A DNA stretch of 31,765 nucleotides from DATMER01 sp036277235. Its GTDB lineage: Bacteria; Acidobacteriota; Thermoanaerobaculia; Multivoradales; UBA5704. The position numbers and the translations under genes were made by a program. Below the pieces are notes generated by a model. It saw nothing but the letters and a program-made list of their open reading frames with translations. It was not told where the DNA came from and searched no databases. Each line of letters opens with the position of its first letter. Position 1 is the stretch's first letter. Below, one piece after another: positions 7,988 to 17,100 of this stretch. The DNA lies in the NCBI GenBank assembly GCA_036277235.1, contig DASUNJ010000758.1, forward strand, positions 1-31,765. The letters run 5' to 3'.

Positions 7988-10060
7988 TTAGAGAGACTGC
8001 ATAGCCCGTAACACGTCTACCAATCCGTGACCTTGAAAATACTTTTCGCGGCCCAGATCCGTCGCGGTGTCGCAGAGGATCTGCTTAATTCGCGCCGGGT
8101 TGCCGATAAGTTCCCGGTTCCGAGCGATTAGCATCGCCGCTGCCCCGCTCACGAACGGCGCCGCCATGCTGGTGCCATCCATCTCGTCGTCCGCGTTGCC
8201 ACGGATCGGCCCGCGTATCTTCTCGCCGGGCGCTACGAGATCGGGCTTGACTCGGCCGTCGCCAGTCGGCCCCCGGCTGGAGAAGTAGCTGACACCGAAC
8301 ATGTGGGGCTTGAGGCGATGAGTCGATCCAACAGTAATGATGTCGCGTGCGTTCCCTGGGTCGGTGATCGAGCAGAACACGAAATTGCCGAATCCCATCT
8401 CCAACTCGTTCCAGCCACGGTTGCCTGCCGCCGCGACCACGACCACTCCGGTGTTCACCAAGCGGTCGCAGGCGAGGCAGACGGGAGTCGCACCGCAACC
8501 GTAGTTGCGGACATCGTGAGGGATCGACAAGCTGACATTGACACCGTGTATCAGAGGGCCATTGTTCGCGGCCCGGGCATTCACGAACTGGACGTACTCC
8601 AAGGCAGCGAGCAATGCGAACTCGGTGCTCTGGCTGGAAATGCGATCTATCACTCGCAGGTCATACAGACCGATATCGGGGCAGACTCCTTGGAGCAGGC
8701 GCATCTGCTGCCCGTCCGGTTTCTCTCTGGAGCGCCAATCGGCCGCCAGTATGCCGGCTACGTGGGTTCCATGATCGGAGATGAGCTGGGCGCCATCGTC
8801 TTGGTCACCTAACCGGATCAGCGGCTCTATAAGATTCCAATCGGGTGGAAGCCGCTGCTCGAGCTGGCGTGCGATTGACTCGATGTTGCGCGTCGCTTGG
8901 TCCCGGAAGTTTGGATCGAAGGCGCGGCCCGGAAGATTCTCGAGGTCCGTCACGACATCGGCGATCGCCGCGCTGCGCTCGGCGGAGCCTTCCGGAAAGG
9001 AGATAAGGTCGAAGTTCTTGATCCGCTCGATTCGAGTGAAATCGAGCGTGGCCCGAATCCGGGTCGGCGGTGGGTCGATCGGCCGCCCTCGCCGGTCGCG
9101 GGCGTCGTGGTCGAGGAATGCTGGATGAGTCGTAGCGATGCCAGAATCGATGATTGCCCAGGTGATGCCGCGGCAGGACACGTCAAAGACGCGGGTAGCC
9201 GCATCAGCCTTGACTGTACAGTTGGCATCGGAATCAGCCAAACTCGCTTTGCGATCTAGAAATACGCGCTCGATTAGCTCCGGCGGATCCTCGGGCTCGG
9301 GGATCTGCTGGCCATTCATGGCGTAGACGCTATCTCCCTGCGCCGGGAGCCATGGGTCGAACTGGCGTGCCAGTTCCTCGCGCGAGGCCCGTGCGATGTC
9401 CTCGGCGTGACGGTCGATCCATTCAACGAAGCGGTGCAAATCTGGGGGGCGGTGCGGCTCGAGTCCCCGGAGTTCTTCAATATACTCGGGGTGACGGTCC
9501 GCAACCTGGAATAGGCCAATTAATGCGGCTAGTGGCGCAGCCTCGATCACGCGGCGATCGACGATGGGATCGTCAGAGGTGGAGAGATTCTGGCGCAGTT
9601 CGATCTCGCCCTCCTTGTGTCCAAGTTTGTTTAGGATCGCACGCTCGAGTTTCATCTCGAGCAAAGGCCCGAAGTTCGCGGCCTTGCGCCGCAGCGCGCT
9701 CAGGTGCTTTCGATGCCACCAAGCCGTGAGCGGAAGGACAATCCGGAGCAGCTCGTCGAAGTACAGCGTGACTGCGACGAAATTTTCGAGTGGAGACACT
9801 CCAGGGCTCTTGCGAAACGCAATGACCTGAATGCTCTGGCGATAGTCGAGGATTGCGCGATGCAGCGCATGGCCTAGCAGGACAGCGCTCGTTTCCTGGC
9901 TTGGTGCGACAAGGACGCGCTGCGGAGCGGAACGGTCAGCGGCGAAGGCGAGCCAGACATCGCTAACAATGCCGCCGTCCTGGGTATAGCGCTCAGTTGC
10001 GTCGCGCTGGGTCCGCCCGAGGAGGAAGTACTCGATGACGTAGGCTGGGATTTCGGCCAT
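7988..10060 (-). CDS. Cytosolic S8 (subtilisin-family) serine protease with large unknown N-terminal region
   Basis: The product has 690 residues without a signal peptide. The C-terminal half is a subtilase with an intact triad: D305 in AIIDSGIA, H430 in DHGTHVAG and S631 in GTSMAAP. The oxyanion Asn is N547 in AAAGN, and FSSRGP is also present. Between Asp and His lies an insert of about 110 residues (about 310-425). Residues 1-290 are largely helical and match nothing I recognise (AWWHRKHLSALRRKA; VEWIDRHAEDIARASREEL), so they may sense or hold a partner or act as a propeptide. It heads a two-gene unit with the MBL-fold gene. A GGAG lies about 9 nt before the ATG. Intracellular subtilases paired with a second effector occur in bacterial conflict systems; that role is inferred. 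Confidence 0.85.
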   Translation of the reverse strand: MAEIPAYVIEYFLLGRTQRDATERYTQDGGIVSDVWLAFAADRSAPQRVLVAPSQETSAVLLGHALHRAILDYRQSIQVIAFRKSPGVSPLENFVAVTLYFDELLRIVLPLTAWWHRKHLSALRRKAANFGPLLEMKLERAILNKLGHKEGEIELRQNLSTSDDPIVDRRVIEAAPLAALIGLFQVADRHPEYIEELRGLEPHRPPDLHRFVEWIDRHAEDIARASREELARQFDPWLPAQGDSVYAMNGQQIPEPEDPPELIERVFLDRKASLADSDANCTVKADAATRVFDVSCRGITWAIIDSGIATTHPAFLDHDARDRRGRPIDPPPTRIRATLDFTRIERIKNFDLISFPEGSAERSAAIADVVTDLENLPGRAFDPNFRDQATRNIESIARQLEQRLPPDWNLIEPLIRLGDQDDGAQLISDHGTHVAGILAADWRSREKPDGQQMRLLQGVCPDIGLYDLRVIDRISSQSTEFALLAALEYVQFVNARAANNGPLIHGVNVSLSIPHDVRNYGCGATPVCLACDRLVNTGVVVVAAAGNRGWNELEMGFGNFVFCSITDPGNARDIITVGSTHRLKPHMFGVSYFSSRGPTGDGRVKPDLVAPGEKIRGPIRGNADDEMDGTSMAAPFVSGAAAMLIARNRELIGNPARIKQILCDTATDLGREKYFQGHGLVDVLRAMQSL

Positions 10061-10439
10061 CTAGTGTCTCCGGATACAATCAGCGATCTCAATCGACCCA
10101 CGGACAGCATCACTACTTTAGCAAAGATGGTTCCATATCACACTTCCATTGACTTGGACGGACCTGACAATGAGATTCCTCTATATAGGACGTTGCCGAG
10201 GTGGTGATTTGCTCCCGTGGCGTCCAGAATCGATGTGGTAGGAGGGAAGGACGGCCCCGCGCCCAAGGGCCGGTTCCCAAGTGAACAGGGCAGACCCCGG
10301 CCGTACAGGGCCTGCCCAGGTTAGGTTCGTACATCGATTGTCAAAGAACCCTGTTGCGCCTGCTCGTCTGCCGCGAGGCCGGACGCATAGTCCGGCTTCC
10401 CGGTAGGCAAGGAGACAGAAGACCCCAAGCGAGGGGCGC
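10061..10439. other. Gene-free stretch upstream of the S8 peptidase gene
   Basis: No gene is supported here; the open frames are short and lack coding character. The part next to 10060 must carry the promoter of the peptidase unit, but no convincing -35/-10 pair was found. A small hairpin (GCCGGA ... TCCGGC, 10378-10396) is the only clear local structure. Confidence 0.35.
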
Positions 10440-10482
10440 AAAAAGTGGGGGAGCGTGCCCGGCGTGCCGCGACACGCTCCCC
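10440..10482 (-). terminator. Rho-independent terminator after the coiled-coil gene
   Basis: On the minus strand a perfect 10-bp stem (GGGGAGCGTG / CACGCTCCCC, 10448-10457 with 10473-10482, 15-nt loop) is followed by ACTTTTTGCG, a five-T run. It lies 26 nt beyond the stop codon of the small minus-strand gene, as expected for its terminator. Confidence 0.75.
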
Positions 10483-10508
10483 GAGAGCAGATCAGCAGAT
10501 TCCCCCGA

Positions 10509-10880
10509 CTACCCGGCCTGGGGCGTTTCGACCGGTGGTGGCTCGTCGACCTTGCGGCGCGGGCGGCCACGGAAGGGCTGCACCCCGAACTCGGCCAGCT
10601 TCTCCGAGTCGATGCCGTAGTGGTGCTTCACCGAGAGCTTCAGTACCGTCACCAGACGCTGGCCCTCGCCCATTACCCTCCGGAGCTGCTGCGAGAGCTC
10701 CTGCTTGGCCGCCACCAGCTCCAACTGCCTCTGGATCAGGTCCTGCCCCTGCAACCTCAGCGATTCGAGCTGCTCCCGCGGCACCTGCAGGTGCGCGAGC
10801 TCTCCCCCGTTCGCCATCAACGCAGCGATCCAGCGCTGCCAGCTCCCCACCATTCCTGCGTACGTCGTTTCCTTGAACAT
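10509..10880 (-). CDS. Small helical/coiled-coil protein of unknown function
   Basis: The product has 123 residues, almost all predicted helix. A long central heptad-like segment (about 33-80, rich in Leu, Gln and Glu) leads into KHHYGIDSEKLAEFGVQPFRGRPRR and a Pro-rich tail. There is no signal peptide, membrane segment or catalytic motif. Coding is supported by a good Shine-Dalgarno (AAGGAG, about 8 nt before the ATG), a downstream terminator and a possible promoter upstream. I have an impression that the SEKL.EFG..PFRGR end recurs in Acidobacteriota proteins, but I cannot name a family. The leader holds a hairpin (GGGTCC/GGACCC, 10897-10911) just above the ribosome-binding site. Confidence 0.65.
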   Translation of the reverse strand: MFKETTYAGMVGSWQRWIAALMANGGELAHLQVPREQLESLRLQGQDLIQRQLELVAAKQELSQQLRRVMGEGQRLVTVLKLSVKHHYGIDSEKLAEFGVQPFRGRPRRKVDEPPPVETPQAG

Positions 10881-10968
10881 CGTCCTTCTCCTTTCCGGGT
10901 CCTGAGGACCCCGTTTGATCCGTCGCCGCTATGGCGCCGGAAATCCGTCCTGACTTCAACGCGGGCAG

Positions 10969-10997
10969 AGAATGCCACAAGATCTTGAGCGTGTCAA
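10969..10997 (-). promoter_or_regulatory. Possible sigma70-type promoter for the coiled-coil gene
   Basis: Reading the minus strand, a perfect TTGACA (10997-10992) is followed after 17 nt by CATTCT (10974-10969), a weak -10 element. It lies about 90 nt upstream of the ATG at 10880. The -35 match and spacing are good, but the -10 matches only half the consensus. Confidence 0.35.
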
Positions 10998-11058
10998 TAG
11001 TGGAGTCGTTGACTTCTTGAAGAGGTTTGTGCATTCTATGACAGCAGAAAATTGGCTC

Positions 11059-11442
11059 AGCTAAGTTGGCGGCGGGTCATCTCAAGAGAAGACAGGCCAG
11101 CTTCTCCGGAGATGGGACGAATCTGCCGGCGATGGGCCGCCGTCCGTAGAGATGGGGCGTCGTCGAGTCGGCTGAGGCGCTTTCCCGGAGATGGCCGGTA
11201 TCCGGCGGCGACGGGCCGTCGTCGCGGGAGCTGAGCCAATGTCTCCAGACCTGAAGCAGCGTCAGGAAACGCGGGGCGTCGTCGCCGGAGATGGAACGGC
11301 TTCCCGGGAGCTGAGGCGTTTTTCCTGGAGCTGAGGCAACTTGAGGCGACAAATGAAATTTGGCGGGGGTTTCCCCCACCTCAACGGATAGACGCGCCAC
11401 ACATGGAGCTGAAACCCGGCGCAACTGGGAGATTGGAGTGGA
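11059..11442. repeat. Degenerate tandem array of ~20-bp units upstream of the T6SS operon
   Basis: The sequence can be cut into successive units of 19-21 bp with a shared core, either GGAGATGGG.CG or GGAGCTGAGGCG, often ending in GTC or TTC. Clear units start at 11106, 11126, 11146, 11166, 11185, 11204, 11224, 11245, 11264, 11284, 11304 and 11324. Weaker copies lie on both sides, as far as 11403 (ATGGAGCTGAAACCCGGCG). Units differ by several bases each, so this is an old or selected array, not a recent duplication. It has no convincing ORF on either strand. It ends in a short G5-TTT-C5 hairpin (11366-11378) and then the tssJ-like start. Confidence 0.6.
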
Positions 11443-11446
11443 TCGC

Positions 11447-11920
11447 ATGAAACCGCGCTTGCCCTACCAGGCACCATGGATCTTGATCCCGCTTGTCCTG
11501 CTCGCCGCAACCTCGTGCGGCCTGCCGAACCGGGCGCGCTCCATGTTCGGCGGACAGCTCCCGATCCAGGTCACCATCTCGCCGAACGCCAACGAGGACA
11601 CTCCGCTGGCCGTCGAGCTCATCGTCGTCTACGAAAACAAGCTCATCGACAAGCTGCTCGAGAAGACGGCGCGCGACTGGTTCTCCGGACGCGAGCAGTT
11701 CCTGCGCGACTACAAGGACGACATCCGCACGTGGAAGTGGGAGTGGATCCCGGGGCAGAAGGTGGACCCGCTCGATCTGCCGTACGGGATTGGAGCCAAG
11801 CGGGTCGTGCTGTTCGCCGACTACGTGACCCCCGGCACGCACCGCGCCACGATCGATCCGCAGCAGCCGTTCCGGCTCGTCCTCGAAAAGTCGGAGCTCA
11901 AGCTGGAGGAGCTGCAGTGA
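11447..11920 (+). CDS. tssJ: TssJ-like outer-membrane lipoprotein of the T6SS
   Basis: The product has 157 residues from the ATG at 11447 (GGAG about 10 nt upstream; the frame is open further back but lacks signal features). It begins with a lipoprotein signal: basic start, hydrophobic stretch ILIPLVLLAA, lipobox ATSC. The rest is predicted beta-rich (LPIQVTISPNAN ... LAVELIVVYENKLIDKL ... RVVLFADY), in keeping with a TssJ-type sandwich, though similarity to classical TssJ is weak. Its position directly before tssK supports the call. TssJ anchors the TssL-TssM complex to the outer membrane. Its stop overlaps the GTG of tssK. Confidence 0.65.
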   Translation: MKPRLPYQAPWILIPLVLLAATSCGLPNRARSMFGGQLPIQVTISPNANEDTPLAVELIVVYENKLIDKLLEKTARDWFSGREQFLRDYKDDIRTWKWEWIPGQKVDPLDLPYGIGAKRVVLFADYVTPGTHRATIDPQQPFRLVLEKSELKLEELQ

Positions 11921-13302
11921 TCGCCGATAATCTCGCCTCCAATGCTGCGCAGGCCCCCGCCCGCCGCAAGGGCCGGACGGCCGCGACCGCCGCGGACGTG
12001 CCGCCCGCCATCCAGTGGCACGAGGGGATGCTCCTCGCCCCGCAGCACTTCCAGTGGCAGTCGCAACGCCAGGAGTCGCTGCTCCATTACCACGCCGCCG
12101 CCATCTCGCCCTTCCACTGGGGAGTGAGGCACCTGCGCATCGATCCGGTGCTGCTCGTGGACGGCACGCTGCGGGTGCTGGAGCTGGAGGCGGTGCTGCC
12201 CGACGGCCTGATCGTCTCGCACCTGCCCGACGAGAGCGATCTCATGATCGACCTGGCGGAGCGGGCCGACGACATGCGGCAGCGGCCGGTGACGGTCCAC
12301 CTGGCGGTCGCGGCCCGCGGCCGGGGCCCGGTGCTGGCCGACCGCTTCGGCTTCGAGGAGGGGGGCCCGGCGATCGACGAGAACACGGGCGAGGGCGAGA
12401 TGCCGGTGCCGGTGCTCAAGCCCCGCCTGCGCCTGCTGCTCGACGACGATCCGCCGCCCAAGTACGTGACCTTCCCGCTGGCCAAGGTGATGTACAGGAA
12501 CGAGGTCTACGCGCGGACGTCCTACGAGCCCCCCTGGCTGCGGGTCGCTCCCGGCTCGGCCCTCTACGAGCTGTGTCAGGGGATCGCGGCGCGGCTGCGC
12601 GAGAAGGCCGCGTTCGTCGCCGAGCAGGCGCGCTCGTCCATGTCGTCGGTGCGCGCGCCGCAGCTCCTCGAGACCAAGGCGATGGTGCACGCCATGGTCG
12701 GCGGCCTGCCGGCGTTCGAGGCCGCCCTGCGCTGCGGCGCCTCGCACCCGTTTCCGCTCTATCTCGCGCTGTGCAACCTGCTCGGCCACGTGGCCGGGCT
12801 CGGCCGGGCGCTGATGCCGCCGGTGCTGGAGCCGTACGACCACAACGAGCTTTTCGCCACCTTCGACCAGGTCAGGGTCGCCCTGTTCCAGGCGCTCGAC
12901 GAGGGCATCCACGAGGGCTACACGGCCTACGCGTTCGCCTACGAGGAGGGCGCGTTCCGCCTGCGCTTCGATCCCGACTGGATGAACCGGCCGCTGATCC
13001 TCGGGGTCAAGGCCCCGCTCGGCGTGCCCGAGATGGAGATGGCGGCGTGGATGGCGGCCGGCCTGATCGCCGCCAGGCCCAGGATCGCCGACCTGTGGGA
13101 CCGGCGGGTGGCCGGCGCCAGGCGCAAGCGCGTCGAAGCGGAGACCGACATGGTCCCCATCCGTGGAGTCACCCTCTACTCGCTCACGGCCGACCCGGAG
13201 TTCGTGGTGCCGGGGGAGGAGCTGGAGATCCGCAACCTGGACGACCGCGAGGGCAAGCGGCGGCCCGACGAGATCGTCCTCTACGTGAGGAACAGGACCT
13301 AG
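11917..13302 (+). CDS. tssK: T6SS baseplate protein TssK
   Basis: The product has 461 residues, close to the usual 440-450. The diagnostic N-terminal motif QWHEGMLLAPQHFQ lies at about 33-46 after a 30-residue Ala/Arg-rich extension. TssK trimers link the TssEFG baseplate wedges to the TssL-TssM membrane complex. The frame is open far upstream, but the GTG at 11917, which overlaps the tssJ stop and has GGAGGAG 6 nt before it, is the natural start. Confidence 0.9.
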   Translation: MIADNLASNAAQAPARRKGRTAATAADVPPAIQWHEGMLLAPQHFQWQSQRQESLLHYHAAAISPFHWGVRHLRIDPVLLVDGTLRVLELEAVLPDGLIVSHLPDESDLMIDLAERADDMRQRPVTVHLAVAARGRGPVLADRFGFEEGGPAIDENTGEGEMPVPVLKPRLRLLLDDDPPPKYVTFPLAKVMYRNEVYARTSYEPPWLRVAPGSALYELCQGIAARLREKAAFVAEQARSSMSSVRAPQLLETKAMVHAMVGGLPAFEAALRCGASHPFPLYLALCNLLGHVAGLGRALMPPVLEPYDHNELFATFDQVRVALFQALDEGIHEGYTAYAFAYEEGAFRLRFDPDWMNRPLILGVKAPLGVPEMEMAAWMAAGLIAARPRIADLWDRRVAGARRKRVEAETDMVPIRGVTLYSLTADPEFVVPGEELEIRNLDDREGKRRPDEIVLYVRNRT

Positions 13303-13315
13303 GTCCGGAGGCACG

Positions 13316-14197
13316 ATGTTTCTGCTCGACCGCTTTCAGGAATTCTACCTCGAGGTGCTCCGGCTCAAGCAGAGCGTGGGCAAGGGGAGCTGGGTCTTCG
13401 ACGCCCAGCCCGGGCAATCCGTGCAGCTCGGCCCTCTTGGACAGCCGGTGGAGGACCTCTCGCCGACCGCGGTGTGGCGCACGCTGCACGCCCTGCTGGA
13501 GCGGCAGGCGCTCGAGGCGAGCCGCAGCGGCGGCGATTTCGCCCTGGAGGTCTACCGCCGCACCCAGTACGGCATGGCCGCGCTGGCCGACGAGGTCTTC
13601 CTCCATCTCGACTGGCCCGGGCGCGAGGCCTGGCGGTCGAACCTGCTGGAGGCCCGCCTGTTCGGCTCCCACCGCGCGGGCGAGGAGCTGTTCGAGCGCA
13701 TCGAGGAGCTGCTCCGCGACCGCGACAACGTCTACGGCGAGCTCGCCCGGGTCTACCTGACGATCCTCGCGCTCGGCTTCCAGGGGAAGTTCCGCGGCCA
13801 TCCCGAGGCCGAGCGCGAGCTGGAGAGCTACCGCCGCCGGCTGTTCCGCTTCATCTTCGGCCGCGATCCCCAGGCGGTGCGCGGGGATGACCGGCTGATG
13901 CCGGAGGCCTATGCCGCCACGCTCGACGAAGGGAGCGGCATTACGCTGCCGCACCTCAAGCCCTGGGTCTGGGCCATGGCCCTGCTGGTCGCGCTCTGGC
14001 TCGGCGGCGGCCACCTCCTCTGGCGCTCGACGATCGACGGCATCGAGCCGTTCGTGGCCGAGATCCTCGACGCTGCGCCGATCCAGCCTCCGGCAGACCC
14101 GGCAGCCCCGGCAGCCCCGGCAGCCCCACCGGTATCTCAGCCGGTATCTCCGCAAATCATCGAGGACACCACCGGCGGGGGAGGGCTGGCCCGATGA
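13316..14197 (+). CDS. tssL: T6SS inner-membrane protein TssL (DotU/IcmH family)
   Basis: The product has 293 residues. A cytosolic helical DotU domain (about 1-190; RRTQYGMAALADEVFLHLDW is typical) is followed by one transmembrane segment (about 221-240, WVWAMALLVALWLGGGHLLW) and a short periplasmic tail. There is no OmpA-like peptidoglycan-binding domain, so peptidoglycan anchoring must come from another protein. The tail is Pro/Ala-rich and encoded by a 9-bp tandem repeat. GGAGG lies 5 nt before the ATG. The stop overlaps the tssM ATG. Confidence 0.9.
   Translation: MFLLDRFQEFYLEVLRLKQSVGKGSWVFDAQPGQSVQLGPLGQPVEDLSPTAVWRTLHALLERQALEASRSGGDFALEVYRRTQYGMAALADEVFLHLDWPGREAWRSNLLEARLFGSHRAGEELFERIEELLRDRDNVYGELARVYLTILALGFQGKFRGHPEAERELESYRRRLFRFIFGRDPQAVRGDDRLMPEAYAATLDEGSGITLPHLKPWVWAMALLVALWLGGGHLLWRSTIDGIEPFVAEILDAAPIQPPADPAAPAAPAAPPVSQPVSPQIIEDTTGGGGLAR
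14090..14125 (+). repeat. Four 9-bp tandem repeats in the tssL tail
   Basis: The unit CCGGCAGCC (first copy CCGGCAGAC) is repeated four times and encodes PAD/PAA steps in the periplasmic tail of TssL. It is followed by a second short duplication, CCGGTATCT twice. Gain or loss of units would keep the frame. Confidence 0.8.
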
Positions 14198-17100
14198 TCG
14201 ACCTCCAGCGCATCTGGCCCTTCGCCCTGGCCGCGGTCGTCCTGCTGGCCGTGGTGATCCTGGTCCTGCTGGTCAGCCTCCTGCGGCGCTCGGCGCGGGC
14301 CTCCCAGTTCGAGGATGCCGAGCCGGAGCCCGAGCCGGTGAAGCCGGAGGAGACCCCCGCCCTGCCCGGCGACGAGAAGGGCGCGATGAAGGGACCGGCT
14401 CCCCTGGGCGTCCGCCTCGCCTTCGGCCGGGCCGGCAGGCGCCTGGACCGTGCCGCGGCCGGCGACCGCCATCGGGTCCCCCTGCTGCTGCTGCTCGGAG
14501 CGGACGGCTCCCGCGACTCCGACCTGCTGGCCAACGCCGGGCTGGAGCTGCCCTTCGGCGCTCCGGCCGACGCGGGCATGGACCTGGGCCAGGGACGCGG
14601 CTTCTGGTTCCTCGACCGCGGGGTCGTGCTCGACCTCGCGGGCGACGCGGTGCTGGCGGCGGACGGACGGAGCTCGGACGAGCGGAGCTGGCGGTCGGCG
14701 CTCAACCTCCTGCAGAGCCTCCGCCCCAAGCGGCCCGTGGACGGCGTCGTCCTGGCGATCCCCTGCCGGGAGCTGGTCGAGGCGCAGCGCAGCGAGGCGG
14801 CGCGGGAGGAGCTGGCGGCGCGGGCCGGCCGCATCTACCGCAAGCTCTGGCAGATGCAGCAGCGGCTCGGGTTCCGGCTGCCGGTCTACCTCCTGGTCAC
14901 CGGCTGCGAGCGGCTGCCCGGGTTCGGCAAGTTCAGCAGCCTGCTGCCGCCCAGGCTGCGCGACGAGATGCTGGGCTGGTCGAGCCCGTTCGGCTCCGAC
15001 GCCGCCTACCGCAGCGGCTGGGTGGACGAGGCGTTCAGCGCCGCCGGCAAGCGCATGGACGACCTGCAGATGGAGGTCTTCGCGGACACGCCCGACGCGG
15101 CGGACTCGCTGTTCGTTCTGCCCGGGGCGGTCCGCTCTCTCAACGTTCCGGTGCGGGCCGTCCTCGACCAGCTCTTCAAGTCGAGCGCCTATCACGAGTC
15201 GCTGATCCTGCGCGGCATCTATCTCTGCGGCCGGGAGGAGGAGGCGGCGGAGGAGAGCGGTGCCGGCAGTACGGCGGGCAAGACGGCCCGGCGGTCGTTC
15301 TTCCTCAAGGACCTCCTCAACGACAAGGCCTTCCGGGAAGCGGGCCTGGCCCTGCCCGCGGCGCGGACCCTCATTGCGCGCAACCGCGCGGTCCGCTCCG
15401 CCCAGGCCGCGACCGCCGCCGCCGCCCTGCTCCTCGGGGGCGGGCTGGTCTGGGCCTCCTACAGCCTCGGGCACCAGGCCGAAACGATCGAAGACTTCCT
15501 CGGCGACACCCGGCCGTACCTGCGGCAGGCGCGGCAGGGGGAGCAGAAGGATCTCTCCGACGCCAAGCTCAAGGAGGGGACCATCGAGCTGCTCCGCGGC
15601 ATGGCCCGCATGGACTTCAACTATTTCGGCTCCGTGTTCGTGCCGAGCTCCTGGTTCAGCTCCTTCCACGACCGCCTCCAGCAGGCGTTCACGCGCTCGT
15701 TCGAGGACATCATTCTGCGGGCGATCCACAACGAGCTGGAGGAGGAGGCGCGGAACCGCATCGATCCGGCCATGGCGGAGGCCGATCCCTCGCGGACCGT
15801 GGACGCCGCGCGCATCGTGCGCGTCGAGCTGATGCCCGAGTTCACCGCCCTCCAGCGGTATGTCAAGGAGATGGAGGAGGTGGAGAGGAAGGGCCGCCTC
15901 TTCAACAAGCTGCCGGACTCCCGCGACCTCCAGCCGCTCGCCGAGCTGGTGCAGTACGCGTTTCACGAGGAGCTGCCCGAGAGCTTCTTCGCCAACGACA
16001 GGATGTACCTGGAGGCGCTCCGCAAGGCGCAGTATTCCAGGTTCGACCCGTCCAGGTTCCGGGCGGATGCCTCGTGGGCGGCCGAGAAGCTCGCCGAGAG
16101 CTTCTTCGCCGCCCTGTTCCGGGGGAATCCGTTCATCGCCCGTCTGAGGAACCTCACCGGCGAGCTGCAGATGGCGGCCGTGTCGGATGCGGACGCGTCC
16201 GAGCGCTTCAGGGATCTCCTCGGCCGGATGGCCGACGTCGAGACGGCCCTTTCCGGGACCGAGCTGGTGTGGGGGTTCCGGCGCCAGTTCAACCTCGGAC
16301 CCGCGTTCGAGGGAGTCCTGACGACGATCGAAAGCTCGCCCATCTTCGATCCCGCCTCGGCGCGCCTGATCCGGCAAGCCGGGGAATCCGGCTGGAGAAC
16401 CTTCCAGCGCTCCCTGGCTGCGGAATCGTCGCCGCTCACCGGGAGGATCCTCGCCGTCGACGGCGACGGGCGGGCCGAGATGCAGCTCTCGCAGGGGACC
16501 CTCCTGCTCCAGGGCGCCCTCAAGGCGTTCCTGACGCAGAGCTTCGTCGCCTCGGGATCGAGCGGGAGGCCCATCCTGGTCGAGCTGCCGCCCGAAACGC
16601 GCCTGGTCTGGGACCCCTTCCTGCTCGACAAGGCGACCGCGGTCACGGCGGCCTACGTGCGTTTCCGCGAGAAGGGGCTCCTGGTGCTGCCCGAGGATCT
16701 GCGCCCCGCCATCAAGGACGTGGCCCTGAGCCGCAGCGCGGCGCAGGCCGTCGAGCTGATCGCCAGCGCCCAGACGTTCGAGCGGATCTCGCCGGCGGTC
16801 AGCCAGATCCTGGTCGAGGACGAGGTGCGGGTGGACATCGGCAAGTTCACCGCGGCGACCCGGCCGGTGAACGAATTGATCACGGCGCTCGGCGGCATCC
16901 GTCTCGACGAGCCGGCGCGCGATCTGAAGAAAGCGATGAGCTCCGAGGCCTACCGCCTGCTCAAGTCGGTCGACCGCCTGCTGGAGGAGGAGAATGCGTA
17001 CCGGCCCCGCAACGGGGGGTTCGCCTGGTGGAACGGCCTCGTGCCGGCGTCGCCCGCCGCCTGGAGCGCCAAGGACACGACCGAGGTGCAGATCTACCTG

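Noticed and set aside
11059..11442. CRISPR array
   Set aside because: Units of about 20 bp are contiguous and diverged; there are no identical repeats of 24-40 bp separated by unique spacers, and no cas genes.
11077..11448. Minus-strand 123-codon open frame in the repeat tract
   Set aside because: Composition follows the nucleotide repeat, with no SD and no domain; best explained as chance opening in GC-rich repeats.
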